Of a DNA stretch of 64,000 nt, positions 21,926 to 31,977 are shown piece by piece; the first letter of the stretch is position 1; every line of letters starts with the position of its first letter. Under the pieces are notes generated by a model that made no database searches, was not told where the DNA came from, and saw only the letters and a program-made list of their open reading frames with translations. The stretch is from Cryomorphaceae bacterium 1068 (lineage in GTDB: Bacteria; Bacteroidota; Bacteroidia; Flavobacteriales_D; Cryomorphaceae). The stretch covers positions 62,001 to 126,000 of the forward strand of contig JAPVXR010000013.1 in NCBI GenBank assembly GCA_027214385.1, in the 5' to 3' direction. Both the position numbers and the translations under genes were made by a program.

Positions 21926-24900
21926 TAGCGAAAACGAAAACCATCCTATTCCTTTCCATCCTTACAGCCGTTTTTGCCGTATCCTGCAATGATGATGAAG
22001 CTGAAAAAAGGGCTCTTGACCCGACAGCTTTCAGAGCGCCTGTAACCAGCACCTTTAAACTGACAGAACCTATACCCATCGAATGGCAAGTCATTGACCC
22101 GGATAGTATTGACCCTCCTCAAACATACCCGTTGGACATTGACAAAATACCTTCTCAGCCATTCAGCATCAATGAGTTCAAATCTCTAAAGTCTCCAATG
22201 GAGGAATCTCCCTTGGATTGGGATCCCAATGATCGGATCAAGCTGGAGTTTGACACCATTCCGATAGAAAAGAAAATTTCCATCCTTCCCACGCCTGTTG
22301 TCACCCGAATGGACAGACCGCAGACGCTCGAAGGTACTACATCCGTCCTGTTACAGCTTTCGAGAAATCAGGGGCTGCCTTCGAACGACATCCGAAAAAT
22401 CATTCAGAACGATGACGACACGTATTGGATCGCCACCTTCGATGGAGGACTATGTCTCTACAACGGGAATGAGTTATATACTTATAATGTTTTGCGAATC
22501 TGGGATCTCGAAAAAGACCGGGATGGCAAACTCTGGGTGGCCGCGGAAAATGGGATCTACGTTCTTGACTTCAAGAAAAAAACCCAAACCCATTTCCTGA
22601 AAATGCAGGTAATGCTTTCTCTTCTTTGTGATCATCAAAATCAAATATGGATGACCCATTGGGAAAATGCCACCTATGTCATGGATAGTGAAATGGAGTA
22701 TTTACGTCGAATCTCCAATCCCGGATTTCTAGGTATTCGTCCTAATTATCCATTAATGGAGGACAGGAATCACAATATTTGGCTATTAAGTCAAAGTGGG
22801 GATCAAACCGTAACCAGTATCATCGGTAAAGACAGACAGGACTATACAAACATCCCGCTTAGTGGTGGCTATCATTTTTTGGATCGTGACAATAGGATGT
22901 GGATGACTTCCGTAAGTGGCACCTTTGGCATTTCTTTAGACGATAGAACGGTCCGTACTCTTAATAAAAAGAATGCATTTAATGAAAAAGCGCAATTTTG
23001 GGAAGAAGCGCAATTTTATGAGGAAGACAATCAGGGAAGATTATGGATGATAAATAGTGATAGTATCCATGTACTCAATAAAGAGTACACTAAAATGAAA
23101 TCAATTGCGACCAACAGTCCTGTAAGATTTGGAAGTACGGTAAAAGATAAAAGAGGCGTCATCTGGATTGGCACTGCTACGAAAGGAATCCTTCTGGTGG
23201 ATCCGAATGGACCCTTTGCGGAGCTCCTGGACGAATCTGATGGGCTGATGGATGGTCAAATCAGGAGTATGGAGGAAGACCATCGCGGGGATGTCTGGCT
23301 CGGAACACAAGACGGAATCAATATTTATAGCCCTTCCACCAAGACCCTCAAAGCGATCGATGATGCAACGCTACAAAACCCAAATTCAAGAAATATTTTT
23401 TTCATCAAAGAATTTGAAAAAGATAACTTATTCGTTGATGGAGATCAGCAGGGTTTTCTCATCATAAATCGCAAGGAAAAAGTACTCACCCGGTATCTTA
23501 CAACGCAAGACATTGCACAACGGATTTTCGGCGCTCTCAAAGATGAAGAGGGCAGCTATTGGTTAGGCAGCAGTAATGGACTCGCGGTATATAATCCGGT
23601 ATCAAATGAATTAAAGACCATCCCGGAGGAGTCTCCCCAATTAGATGCTGATTGGGTAAGCTGTATTCTCGATGATGGATCAGGTCTTTACTGGCTGGGC
23701 ACGAACAATGGATTGGTTATCATAGACCCTGATAAAAATACGATCCAATATTTACGGGAATCGGAAGGATTGTGCCATAACTCCGTCACGAAGGTCATAA
23801 AGAGGGAGGATGGCACATTGTGGGTGGCAACAGTAGAAGGCATTTCGATTATTGATCCTATCAATCAAACCATCACCAATCTGGGAGAAGCAGAAGGACT
23901 CGTTCCGGACGCCGTGTACAACTTACAGGAAAAAGATGGCACCATATACATAGGGAGTGTAGATGGTCTCCTACTGGTAAAACCTCCCGCTGATCCAAAC
24001 ACGCCCTGGAATTTTTTCAACTATAGCGCGGCTCAAGGTTTTCTCTCAAATGACTATAATCGATCAGCAGGTGTGCTCCTGGCTAACGGACAACTTTGGT
24101 TTGGTAGTGGGCCTATTTGGAAATTGACCATTCTGACACAAGATCCCGTGATTGACACTGTGCCCTGTCCGGTTTTCATCACCGGCCTGACTATCATGGA
24201 TGAGAAACGCTCTTTTGATCGTATGGCAGATTTACGGCCCTCTGTTGAAACGAGCGATACCCTTTGGTCCGGCGATGGCAAGCAACTATTCACGAAAAAT
24301 ACGCTGCCGCAAGATTCGGGATATGTTTTTGAACACAATATCCAATGGGACAGCCTTTCAAGTCCTTACCAATTGCCCATCGGGCTGCAACTGCCTTATG
24401 ATCAAAATTACCTGCGGTTCAGTTTTGCCAATCTGTGTGCCTTGAATAGGGATAAAATCTCATTCAGATATATGTTGGCAGGCGCTGACGATCGCTGGAT
24501 CTATGCAGGCCTGGAACCTCAAAGCAAAAATTACTTTAATCTCACACCCGGTGCCTACACCTTTCGCGTCGCAACCAGAGGAATCAACGGCCAATGGGGT
24601 ACCCCTGCTGAATTCAGTTTTCGCATTTCACCGCCCTGGTGGCGGACCTGGTGGGCATACCTGGCTTATGCAACCCTAGCCTTCGGAGGCATTTGGTTAA
24701 TAGTGCAATACCGGTCGAGGCGATTAAAGAAGGAAAACCGTTTGCTCGAAGAAAAAGTAACCCAAAGAACCGATGAACTTCGGGAGACCATTAGCAACCT
24801 CAAATCCACCCAATCTCAACTCGTCCAATCCGAGAAAATGGCATCGCTCGGGGAGCTTACCGCAGGCATTGCCCACGAAATTCAAAACCCGCTCAACTTC

Positions 24901-25617
24901 GTCAATAATTTCTCAGAAGTCAGCAATGAGCTTATTGACGAAATGGCTGAAGAAGTCGAGGCAGTAAAGACAAGGCATGCCTTGTCTCAACAACAAGACT
25001 CGTCTCAAGACAAAGAAAGCTTGACCGAAATCACAGACCTACTAAGCGACGTTAAATCAAACCTGGAGAAAATCACCCACCACGGCAAGCGCGCCGATGC
25101 CATTGTAAAAGGGATGCTCGCCCACAGCCGTAGCGGTAAAGGCGAAAAGTCCTCGACCAACCTGAACGCCTTAGCCGAAGAATACCTCAAGCTCTCGTAT
25201 CACGGCCTTCGAGCCAAAGACAAGACCTTCAACGCCGATTTCAAAACCGATTTTGATCCCGATCTCCCGAAAGTAAATGTCGTGCCGCAGGACATCGGAC
25301 GTGTTTTACTCAACTTGATCAACAATGCCTTTCAGGCAGTCAATGGTGTTTCAAACCCCACCGTCACCGTCAAAACCGAACGCACTACGAGCAACGAGCT
25401 ACGCATATCCATCACCGACAACGGTCCTGGTATTCCCGATGAGATCAAGGACAAAATCTTCCAGCCCTTTTTTACCACCAAGCCTACGGGCGAAGGAACG
25501 GGATTGGGATTGAGCCTGAGTTATGATATTGTGAAGGCGCACGGTGGAGGTATTCAAGTGGAGAGTTCGGAGATCAAAGGCACTAGATTTTCCATTCAAA
25601 TTCCTCTAGAAAACTAA
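21922..25617 (+). CDS. Lipoprotein propeller/Y_Y_Y sensor histidine kinase (kinase 8)
   Basis: Lipoprotein signal with lipobox AVSC (mature start CNDDEAEK), a proline-rich spacer, Reg_prop propeller repeats ([34 protein letters not shown]), Y_Y_Y ([15 protein letters not shown]), a membrane helix near 911-932 after TWWAYLAY, HisKA with H985 and HATPase_c. Start by ATGA overlap with kinase 7. It carries the palindromic HisKA insertion ([21 protein letters not shown]). An 89-nt tract after the palindrome is identical to kinase 11, and the 3' ATPase coding part is close to kinases 3 and 9, so this gene looks like a mosaic. Architecture matches kinase 6. Confidence 0.91.
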   Translation: MIAKTKTILFLSILTAVFAVSCNDDEAEKRALDPTAFRAPVTSTFKLTEPIPIEWQVIDPDSIDPPQTYPLDIDKIPSQPFSINEFKSLKSPMEESPLDWDPNDRIKLEFDTIPIEKKISILPTPVVTRMDRPQTLEGTTSVLLQLSRNQGLPSNDIRKIIQNDDDTYWIATFDGGLCLYNGNELYTYNVLRIWDLEKDRDGKLWVAAENGIYVLDFKKKTQTHFLKMQVMLSLLCDHQNQIWMTHWENATYVMDSEMEYLRRISNPGFLGIRPNYPLMEDRNHNIWLLSQSGDQTVTSIIGKDRQDYTNIPLSGGYHFLDRDNRMWMTSVSGTFGISLDDRTVRTLNKKNAFNEKAQFWEEAQFYEEDNQGRLWMINSDSIHVLNKEYTKMKSIATNSPVRFGSTVKDKRGVIWIGTATKGILLVDPNGPFAELLDESDGLMDGQIRSMEEDHRGDVWLGTQDGINIYSPSTKTLKAIDDATLQNPNSRNIFFIKEFEKDNLFVDGDQQGFLIINRKEKVLTRYLTTQDIAQRIFGALKDEEGSYWLGSSNGLAVYNPVSNELKTIPEESPQLDADWVSCILDDGSGLYWLGTNNGLVIIDPDKNTIQYLRESEGLCHNSVTKVIKREDGTLWVATVEGISIIDPINQTITNLGEAEGLVPDAVYNLQEKDGTIYIGSVDGLLLVKPPADPNTPWNFFNYSAAQGFLSNDYNRSAGVLLANGQLWFGSGPIWKLTILTQDPVIDTVPCPVFITGLTIMDEKRSFDRMADLRPSVETSDTLWSGDGKQLFTKNTLPQDSGYVFEHNIQWDSLSSPYQLPIGLQLPYDQNYLRFSFANLCALNRDKISFRYMLAGADDRWIYAGLEPQSKNYFNLTPGAYTFRVATRGINGQWGTPAEFSFRISPPWWRTWWAYLAYATLAFGGIWLIVQYRSRRLKKENRLLEEKVTQRTDELRETISNLKSTQSQLVQSEKMASLGELTAGIAHEIQNPLNFVNNFSEVSNELIDEMAEEVEAVKTRHALSQQQDSSQDKESLTEITDLLSDVKSNLEKITHHGKRADAIVKGMLAHSRSGKGEKSSTNLNALAEEYLKLSYHGLRAKDKTFNADFKTDFDPDLPKVNVVPQDIGRVLLNLINNAFQAVNGVSNPTVTVKTERTTSNELRISITDNGPGIPDEIKDKIFQPFFTTKPTGEGTGLGLSLSYDIVKAHGGGIQVESSEIKGTRFSIQIPLEN
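24968..24987 (+). repeat. In-frame palindromic insertion in kinase 8 HisKA domain
   Basis: The perfect 20-bp palindrome AGACAAGGCATGCCTTGTCT is followed by one AAGACTCGTCT copy. It sits at the same codon position as in kinases 2 and 11. Confidence 0.85.
24997..25085 (+). repeat. 89-nt tract identical to kinase 11
   Basis: Reading base by base, 24997-25085 matches 31261-31349 without a difference, including third codon positions; both flanks diverge at once. This is the mark of a recent exchange between two genes more than 6 kb apart. Confidence 0.8.
25381..25408 (+). repeat. Period-7 tandem repeat in kinase 8 ATPase domain
   Basis: Units CGCACTA, CGAGCAA, CGAGCTA, CGCATAT. Confidence 0.75.
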
Positions 25618-25623
25618 GCACTC

Positions 25624-27732
25624 ATGAAAAGGTATATCTCTCTTTTTCTAGTCTGGCTACCATTAATTGTAATGAGCCAATCCAATGAAGTTCAATTATT
25701 GGACGAAAGTCTGAATGAAGGCTGGATCTCTCTGACCGAAGACTGGAAATACCGCATAGGAGATGAGCTAAATTGGGCTCGACTAGAATATGATGACAGT
25801 ACTTGGAGAGAGGCCGTTGCCGAATACAACAATATCAATTCTACAGGTGATACAGCTATTGCCGGAGAAGGTGAAATTATCTGGTTCCGTAAAAAAATCA
25901 AGTTAGCTGGAAGTGTACGAGAACCAATAATTTTTAATATCAATCAAGTAGGTGCTTCCGAGATTTACCTGGACGGAGAACTTCTTCAAACTCTTGGTGT
26001 GGTGAGCACTAATCCTGAGGTTTTTGAACGTAAAAGTCAAGTGGATGATATCTATTTACTCCCTCTCCAGACTGGTAAAGAGCAAGTTCTCGCCATTCGT
26101 TACGCAACGGGTAATCAAGATTATCCCTTGTTAAGTGAAAGCCCTTCTCTGATTGAGATCAAGCTTACTACCCTAAATGTTTTAAACAGCAATGATTCCT
26201 CAATAAATACTGGATTGGCTCTGATACCGGTAGGTTTTGACACCTTCCTCATTAGCCTGGGCGCTACTTCGCTGATATCGATTCTCTTCTTAACACTCTT
26301 CCTCTTTTTCCCTAAGGAAAGAATCAATGGATACTTTGCTCTATCCACCTTGTTCATGTCTTTTTTCTTGATTTTTATTTACATCGTCTTTTCTGTAGAG
26401 GGATCCAGTTTTTGGCATCTTACTGCTGCAACTATCTGCCTGTATTCGGGAATTCTATTGATGCTTTTTTGCATCTATCGCATCTTAGATCGCAAAGTGG
26501 GGTTTTGGTTTTGGACACTTACTACCTTATTCTTAATCGATATAATTTTAAAAATAGTATACCCCATTGTTGATCTAGGCTTAAGTCAAATTCTATTTAT
26601 TGGTACGGCTATCATCCTTAGTATACGTTCACTTAAAACGAATAAAGTTGCCGCACTCATTTTCTTGTGCTGTATCGGATTAATATTTATTTATTTTCTT
26701 TCAATAATGATTACAAATATGCTGGGAATTGATAATTCCAGCTATGGACGGACCTTTGGCGGTCTTTCATTTATGCTAATGCCATTGAGCATCGCGATCT
26801 ATTTAGGGTATAGCTTTAGCCAGCGTAGCAGGTCTCTCGAGCTACAGCTCCAAGCGGTAAAAAAACTATCTTCTGAAAACACTAGAATTCTTTCAGACCA
26901 AAAGAGCATCTTGGAAAAGCAAGTCACCGAGCGCACATCGGCACTGAACGAATCTTTAGATAACCTAAAGGCAGCGCAATCGCAACTGGTCCAATCCGAG
27001 AAAATGGCTTCACTAGGGGAGCTAACAGCAGGGATAGCACACGAAATTCAAAACCCACTCAACTTCGTCAACAACTTCTCTGAATTAAACAAAGAGCTGG
27101 TAGAAGAAGCCGTTGAAGAATTGGAAAAGGGTGACATTGAAGAAACCAAATCTCTCTTGAACGATTTAGGTGAGAATTCTGAAAAAATAACCCACCATGG
27201 AAAGCGTGCCGATGCCATCGTAAAAGGAATGCTCGCCCATAGCCGAAGCGGAAAGGGTGAAAAAAAACCAACCGACCTCAATCGACTGGCTGAGGAATAC
27301 CTCAAGCTATCTTATCACGGAATTCGAGCCAAAGACAAAAGCTTCAACGCCGACTTCAAAACCGATTTTGATCACAATCTCCCGAAAGTAAATGTCGTGC
27401 CGCAGGACATCGGTCGCGTTTTACTCAACTTGATCAACAATGCCTTTCAGGCGGTCAATGGTGTTTCAAACCCCACCGTCACCGTCAAAACCGAACACAC
27501 TACGAGCAACGAGCTAGGCATATCCATCACTGACAACGGCCCTGGCATTCCCGATGACATCAAGGAAAAAATCTTCCAGCCCTTCTTTACCACCAAACCA
27601 ACTGGCCAGGGAACGGGGTTGGGATTGAGTTTGAGTTATGACATTGTGAAGGCGCACGGAGGAGAGTTGGATTTGGAATCTAAATCCGGAAAGAAAACCA
27701 CATTTACCATTTTATTGCCACTAACAACTTGA
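25624..27732 (+). CDS. 7TMR-DISM sensor histidine kinase (kinase 9)
   Basis: Signal peptide at residues 1-19 (ending VMSQ), then a periplasmic jelly-roll-like domain (WFRKKIKL.., [15 protein letters not shown]). About seven membrane helices follow between 205 and 400, then a coiled coil, HisKA with H473 and HATPase_c. It starts 6 nt after kinase 8. The HisKA second helix is the most divergent of the inner ten ([20 protein letters not shown] in place of ..[13 protein letters not shown]). The ATPase motif has [14 protein letters not shown], where the usual Arg of ELRI is Gly: a small change next to the nucleotide-binding loop that may or may not matter. Ligand unknown. Confidence 0.91.
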   Translation: MKRYISLFLVWLPLIVMSQSNEVQLLDESLNEGWISLTEDWKYRIGDELNWARLEYDDSTWREAVAEYNNINSTGDTAIAGEGEIIWFRKKIKLAGSVREPIIFNINQVGASEIYLDGELLQTLGVVSTNPEVFERKSQVDDIYLLPLQTGKEQVLAIRYATGNQDYPLLSESPSLIEIKLTTLNVLNSNDSSINTGLALIPVGFDTFLISLGATSLISILFLTLFLFFPKERINGYFALSTLFMSFFLIFIYIVFSVEGSSFWHLTAATICLYSGILLMLFCIYRILDRKVGFWFWTLTTLFLIDIILKIVYPIVDLGLSQILFIGTAIILSIRSLKTNKVAALIFLCCIGLIFIYFLSIMITNMLGIDNSSYGRTFGGLSFMLMPLSIAIYLGYSFSQRSRSLELQLQAVKKLSSENTRILSDQKSILEKQVTERTSALNESLDNLKAAQSQLVQSEKMASLGELTAGIAHEIQNPLNFVNNFSELNKELVEEAVEELEKGDIEETKSLLNDLGENSEKITHHGKRADAIVKGMLAHSRSGKGEKKPTDLNRLAEEYLKLSYHGIRAKDKSFNADFKTDFDHNLPKVNVVPQDIGRVLLNLINNAFQAVNGVSNPTVTVKTEHTTSNELGISITDNGPGIPDDIKEKIFQPFFTTKPTGQGTGLGLSLSYDIVKAHGGELDLESKSGKKTTFTILLPLTT
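27496..27523 (+). repeat. Period-7 tandem repeat in kinase 9 ATPase domain
   Basis: Units CACACTA, CGAGCAA, CGAGCTA, GGCATAT; closest to the kinase 8 copy, with three changes. Confidence 0.68.
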
Positions 27733-27736
27733 GATT

Positions 27737-29851
27737 ATGAGAGTACTATTAAACGTTTTTGGTTTTTTCTTTTTAACGCTTGGATCATTGACGGCGGCTC
27801 ATGGCCAAGACTCTCTATTTGTTTTGAAGTCTTCAGATGTAAATGAAACAGGCTATTTGAATGCCAGCAGTATCACTGAATGGGAATTTAAAAAAGGGCA
27901 TGATCTATCTTGGAAAGATTCTTCTACAGACGATAAGAGTTGGTCGAAACTTGATTCTTCAGAAATAGCTCGGTTAGACTATGATGATGAAGGGAAATTT
28001 GAAGGCTGGTTCCGTTTTAGATTCAAAATGGAAGATGAGTTTGAAGCACTACCATTATTTCTATTAAGTATCAATTCCGCAGCACAAGACATTTATTTAG
28101 ATGGCCGGCTAATGGGATCATTTGGGAAAATTAGTGAAAGCTCAATTGAATATAGAATGAATTCAATGGACAGGCATGTCTTCCTCCCGCTCATTGCCGG
28201 AGAAACCTACCAACTTTCCGTTCACTTTGTAAAGAAGGAAGGCTTTCAAGAGTTTGCCTTAGGAAGCTCCCCTCTTCTTTCGGAAAAAGGGTTCCTATAT
28301 TTTACCGATTATGAAACAGCCAGTGAACGAGAGATAAAATTTGAAAGGACCAAATCCATAGTGAGTATTCCTCTTACTTTGTCCACCTTGATTCTCTTGG
28401 TAGCCTTTTTGGTTACTTATTTAAATAGGTCAGAGAAGCATCTCAGGTATATCGCCTTTTCTATGCTTTTCATTTGGTTCTATGTGCTCAACATTTATTT
28501 TAGTTTTCACTTCTCTAGTCCGTACTCGCGGCCGATTTCCTCCACAATAAGTGCGTTGTCCTTATTAGGACTGTTCGTGATACTTCCCATTTTGGCTGCT
28601 CAGATTTTTTACGGTCGTATACTCAAGTGGATTAAAATTGTCAGTATAATTACTACCCTCTTGTTTATAGGTTATCGATTCGGCAATGATTTACCAAACG
28701 TTACTCCTGTAGCGGCAATTGGTAGCTGCATCTACATTATTTTTAAATCCCGTAAATCCATTAGCAATCAAAAGTGGGCCATTGTGGCAGGTATTATTGG
28801 TACACCTTTGTGCCTTCTGATCACCTTTTTGGTGAATCTATTTGAGTTAATTGACAACTATAGTATTGGCTATTTCTATGTGTTTTCGATTTCTGTTTTC
28901 CCGGTAAGTTTGTTAGCCTTTATTGTCTTATGGTTGAGAGATTCCATTAACAATGAAAAAGAGAAAGCATCTCAAGTGATTGCGCTTACCAAGGAAAAAC
29001 AAACTTTTTTGGAAGACCAAAATGTAAAATTGGAGCAGCAGGTTTCTAAACGCACCCAAGAATTAAATGACTCATTACACGATCTAAAATCCACCCAATC
29101 TCAACTCATCCAAGCCGAGAAAATGGCCAGCCTTGGGGAGCTCACCGCTGGAATCGCCCATGAGATCCAAAACCCGCTCAACTTCGTCAATAACTTCTCA
29201 GAGGTCTCTACTGAATTGCTGGAAGAAATGGCAGAGGAGATCGAAAAAGGCGATATGGAGGAAGTCAAAGATTTGTCGAAAGACATTAGCGCCAATTTGA
29301 AAAAAATCACCCACCACGGCAAGCGTGCCGACGCCATCGTAAAGGGAATGCTCGCCCATAGCCGCAGCGGCAAAGGCGAAAAGACACCAACCAATCTCAA
29401 CGCCCTAGCCGAAGAATACCTCAAACTCTCCTTCCACGGCTTGAGGGCGAAAGACAAAAGCTTCATCGCTGACTTTAAAACAGATTTTGATCCCGACCTA
29501 CCGAAAGTAAACGTCGTTCCGCAAGACATCGGACGGGTACTTTTGAATTTAATCAACAACGCCTTTCAGGCTTGTGCGCAATCAGCTACTGAAAACCCGC
29601 TGGTCACCGTCGCTACCCAACGATCGGCAAACGACGAAATACGCATTACGGTTACCGACAATGGCCCTGGCATCCCTCGAGATATTCAAGACAAAATCTT
29701 CCAACCCTTTTTTACCACCAAACCGACTGGACAAGGAACAGGCCTCGGACTGAGCCTTAGCTATGATCTTGTGAAAGCCCACGGTGGGAAGCTCACTTTG
29801 GATTCAACTGAAGGCAGGCCGACTGCATTTAACATCCATTTGCCTGTATGA
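27737..29851 (+). CDS. 7TMR-DISM sensor histidine kinase (kinase 10)
   Basis: Signal peptide at residues 1-24 (ending AHGQ), a periplasmic beta-sandwich (EGWFRFRFKMEDEFEALPLFLLS.. with IYLDGRLMGSFGKIS), and a seven-helix membrane block from about residue 205 to 400. A coiled coil follows, then HisKA with H475 and HATPase_c. The sensor resembles kinase 2 (EFKKGHDLSWKDSS against [13 protein letters not shown]), so these are likely paralogues with related ligands. It starts 4 nt after kinase 9 and overlaps kinase 11 by ATGA. No insertion in HisKA; the loop is EKGDMEEVKDLSKDIS, nearly as in kinase 7. Confidence 0.92.
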   Translation: MRVLLNVFGFFFLTLGSLTAAHGQDSLFVLKSSDVNETGYLNASSITEWEFKKGHDLSWKDSSTDDKSWSKLDSSEIARLDYDDEGKFEGWFRFRFKMEDEFEALPLFLLSINSAAQDIYLDGRLMGSFGKISESSIEYRMNSMDRHVFLPLIAGETYQLSVHFVKKEGFQEFALGSSPLLSEKGFLYFTDYETASEREIKFERTKSIVSIPLTLSTLILLVAFLVTYLNRSEKHLRYIAFSMLFIWFYVLNIYFSFHFSSPYSRPISSTISALSLLGLFVILPILAAQIFYGRILKWIKIVSIITTLLFIGYRFGNDLPNVTPVAAIGSCIYIIFKSRKSISNQKWAIVAGIIGTPLCLLITFLVNLFELIDNYSIGYFYVFSISVFPVSLLAFIVLWLRDSINNEKEKASQVIALTKEKQTFLEDQNVKLEQQVSKRTQELNDSLHDLKSTQSQLIQAEKMASLGELTAGIAHEIQNPLNFVNNFSEVSTELLEEMAEEIEKGDMEEVKDLSKDISANLKKITHHGKRADAIVKGMLAHSRSGKGEKTPTNLNALAEEYLKLSFHGLRAKDKSFIADFKTDFDPDLPKVNVVPQDIGRVLLNLINNAFQACAQSATENPLVTVATQRSANDEIRITVTDNGPGIPRDIQDKIFQPFFTTKPTGQGTGLGLSLSYDLVKAHGGKLTLDSTEGRPTAFNIHLPV
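29621..29650 (+). repeat. Degenerate period-7 repeat in kinase 10 ATPase domain
   Basis: Units CGATCGG, CAAACGA, CGAAATA, CGCATTA, then CG. It is the most decayed copy in the array, but the phase is kept. Confidence 0.5.
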
Positions 29852-31902
29852 TAAAAGCAATGAAACAAATTCTCTATATTCTTATCGGATTGATCATTTC
29901 AATCCATTCATTCTCACAGAGTAGTGCAGGGCAAATAGATAGTTTGCGCCAAGTCTACCATTCAGCAAAACCTGATACAAACAAAGTCAAAGCAGGAATA
30001 GCTTTGGTTTACGCCTATGTGCACCTCGATATCGATTCGTCTATTAACTACGCATTAGAAACTTCTGAACTGGCCAATTCAATAGGTGATAAACGGTTCG
30101 AAATTATAGCTAAGTATGCTCAGGCAAGAGCACTATCTGAAAGGGATATTCCAACAAGCATGCAGCTTTACTTCGAAATCCTCGACCTCAGCCGTGAAGG
30201 AGGCGATAAGACCGGTATGGCGCAATGCTATAATTCTATTGGACTAGTGTATCTCTACTCAGGGAGTCCCGAGAAATACATAGATTATCTGAATAAAGCA
30301 CGTAAGATTTATGAAGAGTTGGGAATGACCTCACAGATCAACCATTGCTTGGCTGAAATAGGAGGTGTTTATGCTAACATTAACAGAGATTCTGCCTTGT
30401 ACTATTTAAATCTTGCAGGGGTTGATTCTTCAAGATGGAAATCACAATACTTTCAATACTATTGGGGAGTCACAGAATCAACGGAAAATCCGGATAAAGC
30501 GAGAACACACTTTTTAAAAAGCTTGGAAATATCCCTGGAAAGAAACGATCTGAGATGCTACAGTCTGGCTTCGCGTTGGTATTGCATTTTTCTGCAAGAA
30601 GAGAATGAAATTGACTCAGCCATCACGGTGGGTAAAGGTGGTTTGAAAGCAGCACGTCAACTGGGCTTTTTAAGGGGGCTTCGGAATAATGCCGAGCAAT
30701 TACATAAGATCTACGATAATCTGAATCAGATTGATAGTGCCTACAAATACTTGACCATTCAAATTGATGCGCAAAACGAGCTCTTGAGCCAGGAAAAGAT
30801 AGATCAGATTCAACAGACTTCAATAAGGGAGCAGAGAAGAGCTCAGCAATTGCAGGCCGAAAAGGACCAAATTCAGGCAGAAATTAGGTTGTATGGGGCT
30901 GCCGGGGCGGCCATTGTTTTTCTTGCTTTTACAATCTTCTTTTACCGCAATCAGCGCAAAACAAAAAGATCCAACCAACTCCTACGGAAACAAGCGCAAG
31001 AAATTGAAGAAAAAAATATTGAGTTGAAAGATTCTTACGATAATCTCAAATCCACCCAATCTCAACTTATCCAAGCCGAGAAAATGGCCAGCCTCGGGGA
31101 GCTCACCGCGGGTATTGCCCATGAGATTCAGAACCCGCTCAACTTCGTCAATAACTTCTCGGAGGTATCATCTGAGCTATTGGATGAGACTATTGAAGAG
31201 GTGGAGGCAGTAAAGACAAGGCATGCCTTGTCTCAACGGCATGCCTTGTCTCAACAACAGGACTCGTCTCAAGACAAAGAAAGCTTGACCGAAATCACAG
31301 ACCTACTAAGCGACGTTAAATCAAACCTGGAGAAAATCACCCACCACGGAAAGCGGGCCGATGCTATCGTAAAGGGGATGCTAGCCCACAGCCGCAGCGG
31401 AAAAGGAGAAAAGCTACCGACCGACCTCAACGCCCTCGCCGAGGAGTACCTCAAACTATCCTACCACGGCTTGCGTGCTAAGGACAAAAGCTTCAACGCC
31501 GACTTCAAAACCGACTTTGACCCCAACTTGCCAAAGGTGAATGTCGTACCACAAGACATCGGACGAGTGTTACTCAACTTGATCAACAATGCCTTTCAAG
31601 CAGTAAACGAAAGAAGCAAACGAGAAGAGCCGGAATATAAACCTACTATTACTCTCAAGACTGAGCTAACAGCTAACGGCCAACAGCTAATAGCTATTTC
31701 CGACAACGGCCCCGGTATCCCCTCCGATATCAAAGACAAAATTTTCCAGCCTTTCTTTACCACCAAACCAACGGGCCAAGGAACGGGATTAGGCTTGAGT
31801 TTGAGTTACGATATTGTGAAGGCGCATGGGGGGGAGCTCACTTGCGAATCAAAAGAAGGAAAGGGAACCGAATTTATCGTTAAATTGCCTCAGAATTTAT
31901 GA
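29848..31902 (+). CDS. TPR-type sensor histidine kinase (kinase 11)
   Basis: Signal peptide at residues 1-24 (ending SFSQ), TPR-like helical sensor to about residue 320 (CYNSIGLVYLYSGSPEKYIDY..), membrane helix near 348-367, coiled coil, HisKA with H425 and HATPase_c. Start by ATGA overlap with kinase 10. It carries the longest version of the HisKA insertion (RHALSQ twice, then [10 protein letters not shown]). The ATPase domain has the ELTANGQQLIA variant shared with kinase 5, while the HisKA tract is identical in DNA to kinase 8, so this gene combines segments related to two different paralogues. It is the last of the ten near-identical kinase modules. Confidence 0.92.
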   Translation: MIKAMKQILYILIGLIISIHSFSQSSAGQIDSLRQVYHSAKPDTNKVKAGIALVYAYVHLDIDSSINYALETSELANSIGDKRFEIIAKYAQARALSERDIPTSMQLYFEILDLSREGGDKTGMAQCYNSIGLVYLYSGSPEKYIDYLNKARKIYEELGMTSQINHCLAEIGGVYANINRDSALYYLNLAGVDSSRWKSQYFQYYWGVTESTENPDKARTHFLKSLEISLERNDLRCYSLASRWYCIFLQEENEIDSAITVGKGGLKAARQLGFLRGLRNNAEQLHKIYDNLNQIDSAYKYLTIQIDAQNELLSQEKIDQIQQTSIREQRRAQQLQAEKDQIQAEIRLYGAAGAAIVFLAFTIFFYRNQRKTKRSNQLLRKQAQEIEEKNIELKDSYDNLKSTQSQLIQAEKMASLGELTAGIAHEIQNPLNFVNNFSEVSSELLDETIEEVEAVKTRHALSQRHALSQQQDSSQDKESLTEITDLLSDVKSNLEKITHHGKRADAIVKGMLAHSRSGKGEKLPTDLNALAEEYLKLSYHGLRAKDKSFNADFKTDFDPNLPKVNVVPQDIGRVLLNLINNAFQAVNERSKREEPEYKPTITLKTELTANGQQLIAISDNGPGIPSDIKDKIFQPFFTTKPTGQGTGLGLSLSYDIVKAHGGELTCESKEGKGTEFIVKLPQNL
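31214..31251 (+). repeat. In-frame palindromic insertion in kinase 11 HisKA domain, partly duplicated
   Basis: The 20-bp palindrome AGACAAGGCATGCCTTGTCT (31214-31233) is followed by an 18-bp partial tandem copy of its right half, so RHALSQ is encoded twice. The frame is preserved. Confidence 0.83.
31261..31349 (+). repeat. 89-nt tract identical to kinase 8
   Basis: Partner of 24997-25085; identical at every position I compared, while the flanks differ. Confidence 0.8.
31664..31698 (+). repeat. Period-7 tandem repeat, AGCTAAC family, in kinase 11
   Basis: Units AGCTAAC, AGCTAAC, GGCCAAC, AGCTAAT, AGCTATT; one base different from the kinase 5 copy. Confidence 0.88.
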
Positions 31903-31977
31903 CAGTCAAAGAACCCACATTTTTCGTCGACCTATTGCAGAGCCAAACGCCAAATCTAGCCGCTATCCTTTCTTGAT

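Noticed and set aside
8603-25617. Propeller/Y_Y_Y kinases read as HTCS regulators of polysaccharide loci
   Set aside because: No receiver or AraC domain follows the kinase core and no SusC/SusD genes are in the window.
29101-29559. Antisense frame of 152 codons within kinase 10
   Set aside because: Shadow of the conserved HisKA/HATPase coding sequence, with no homology of its own and no start signal.
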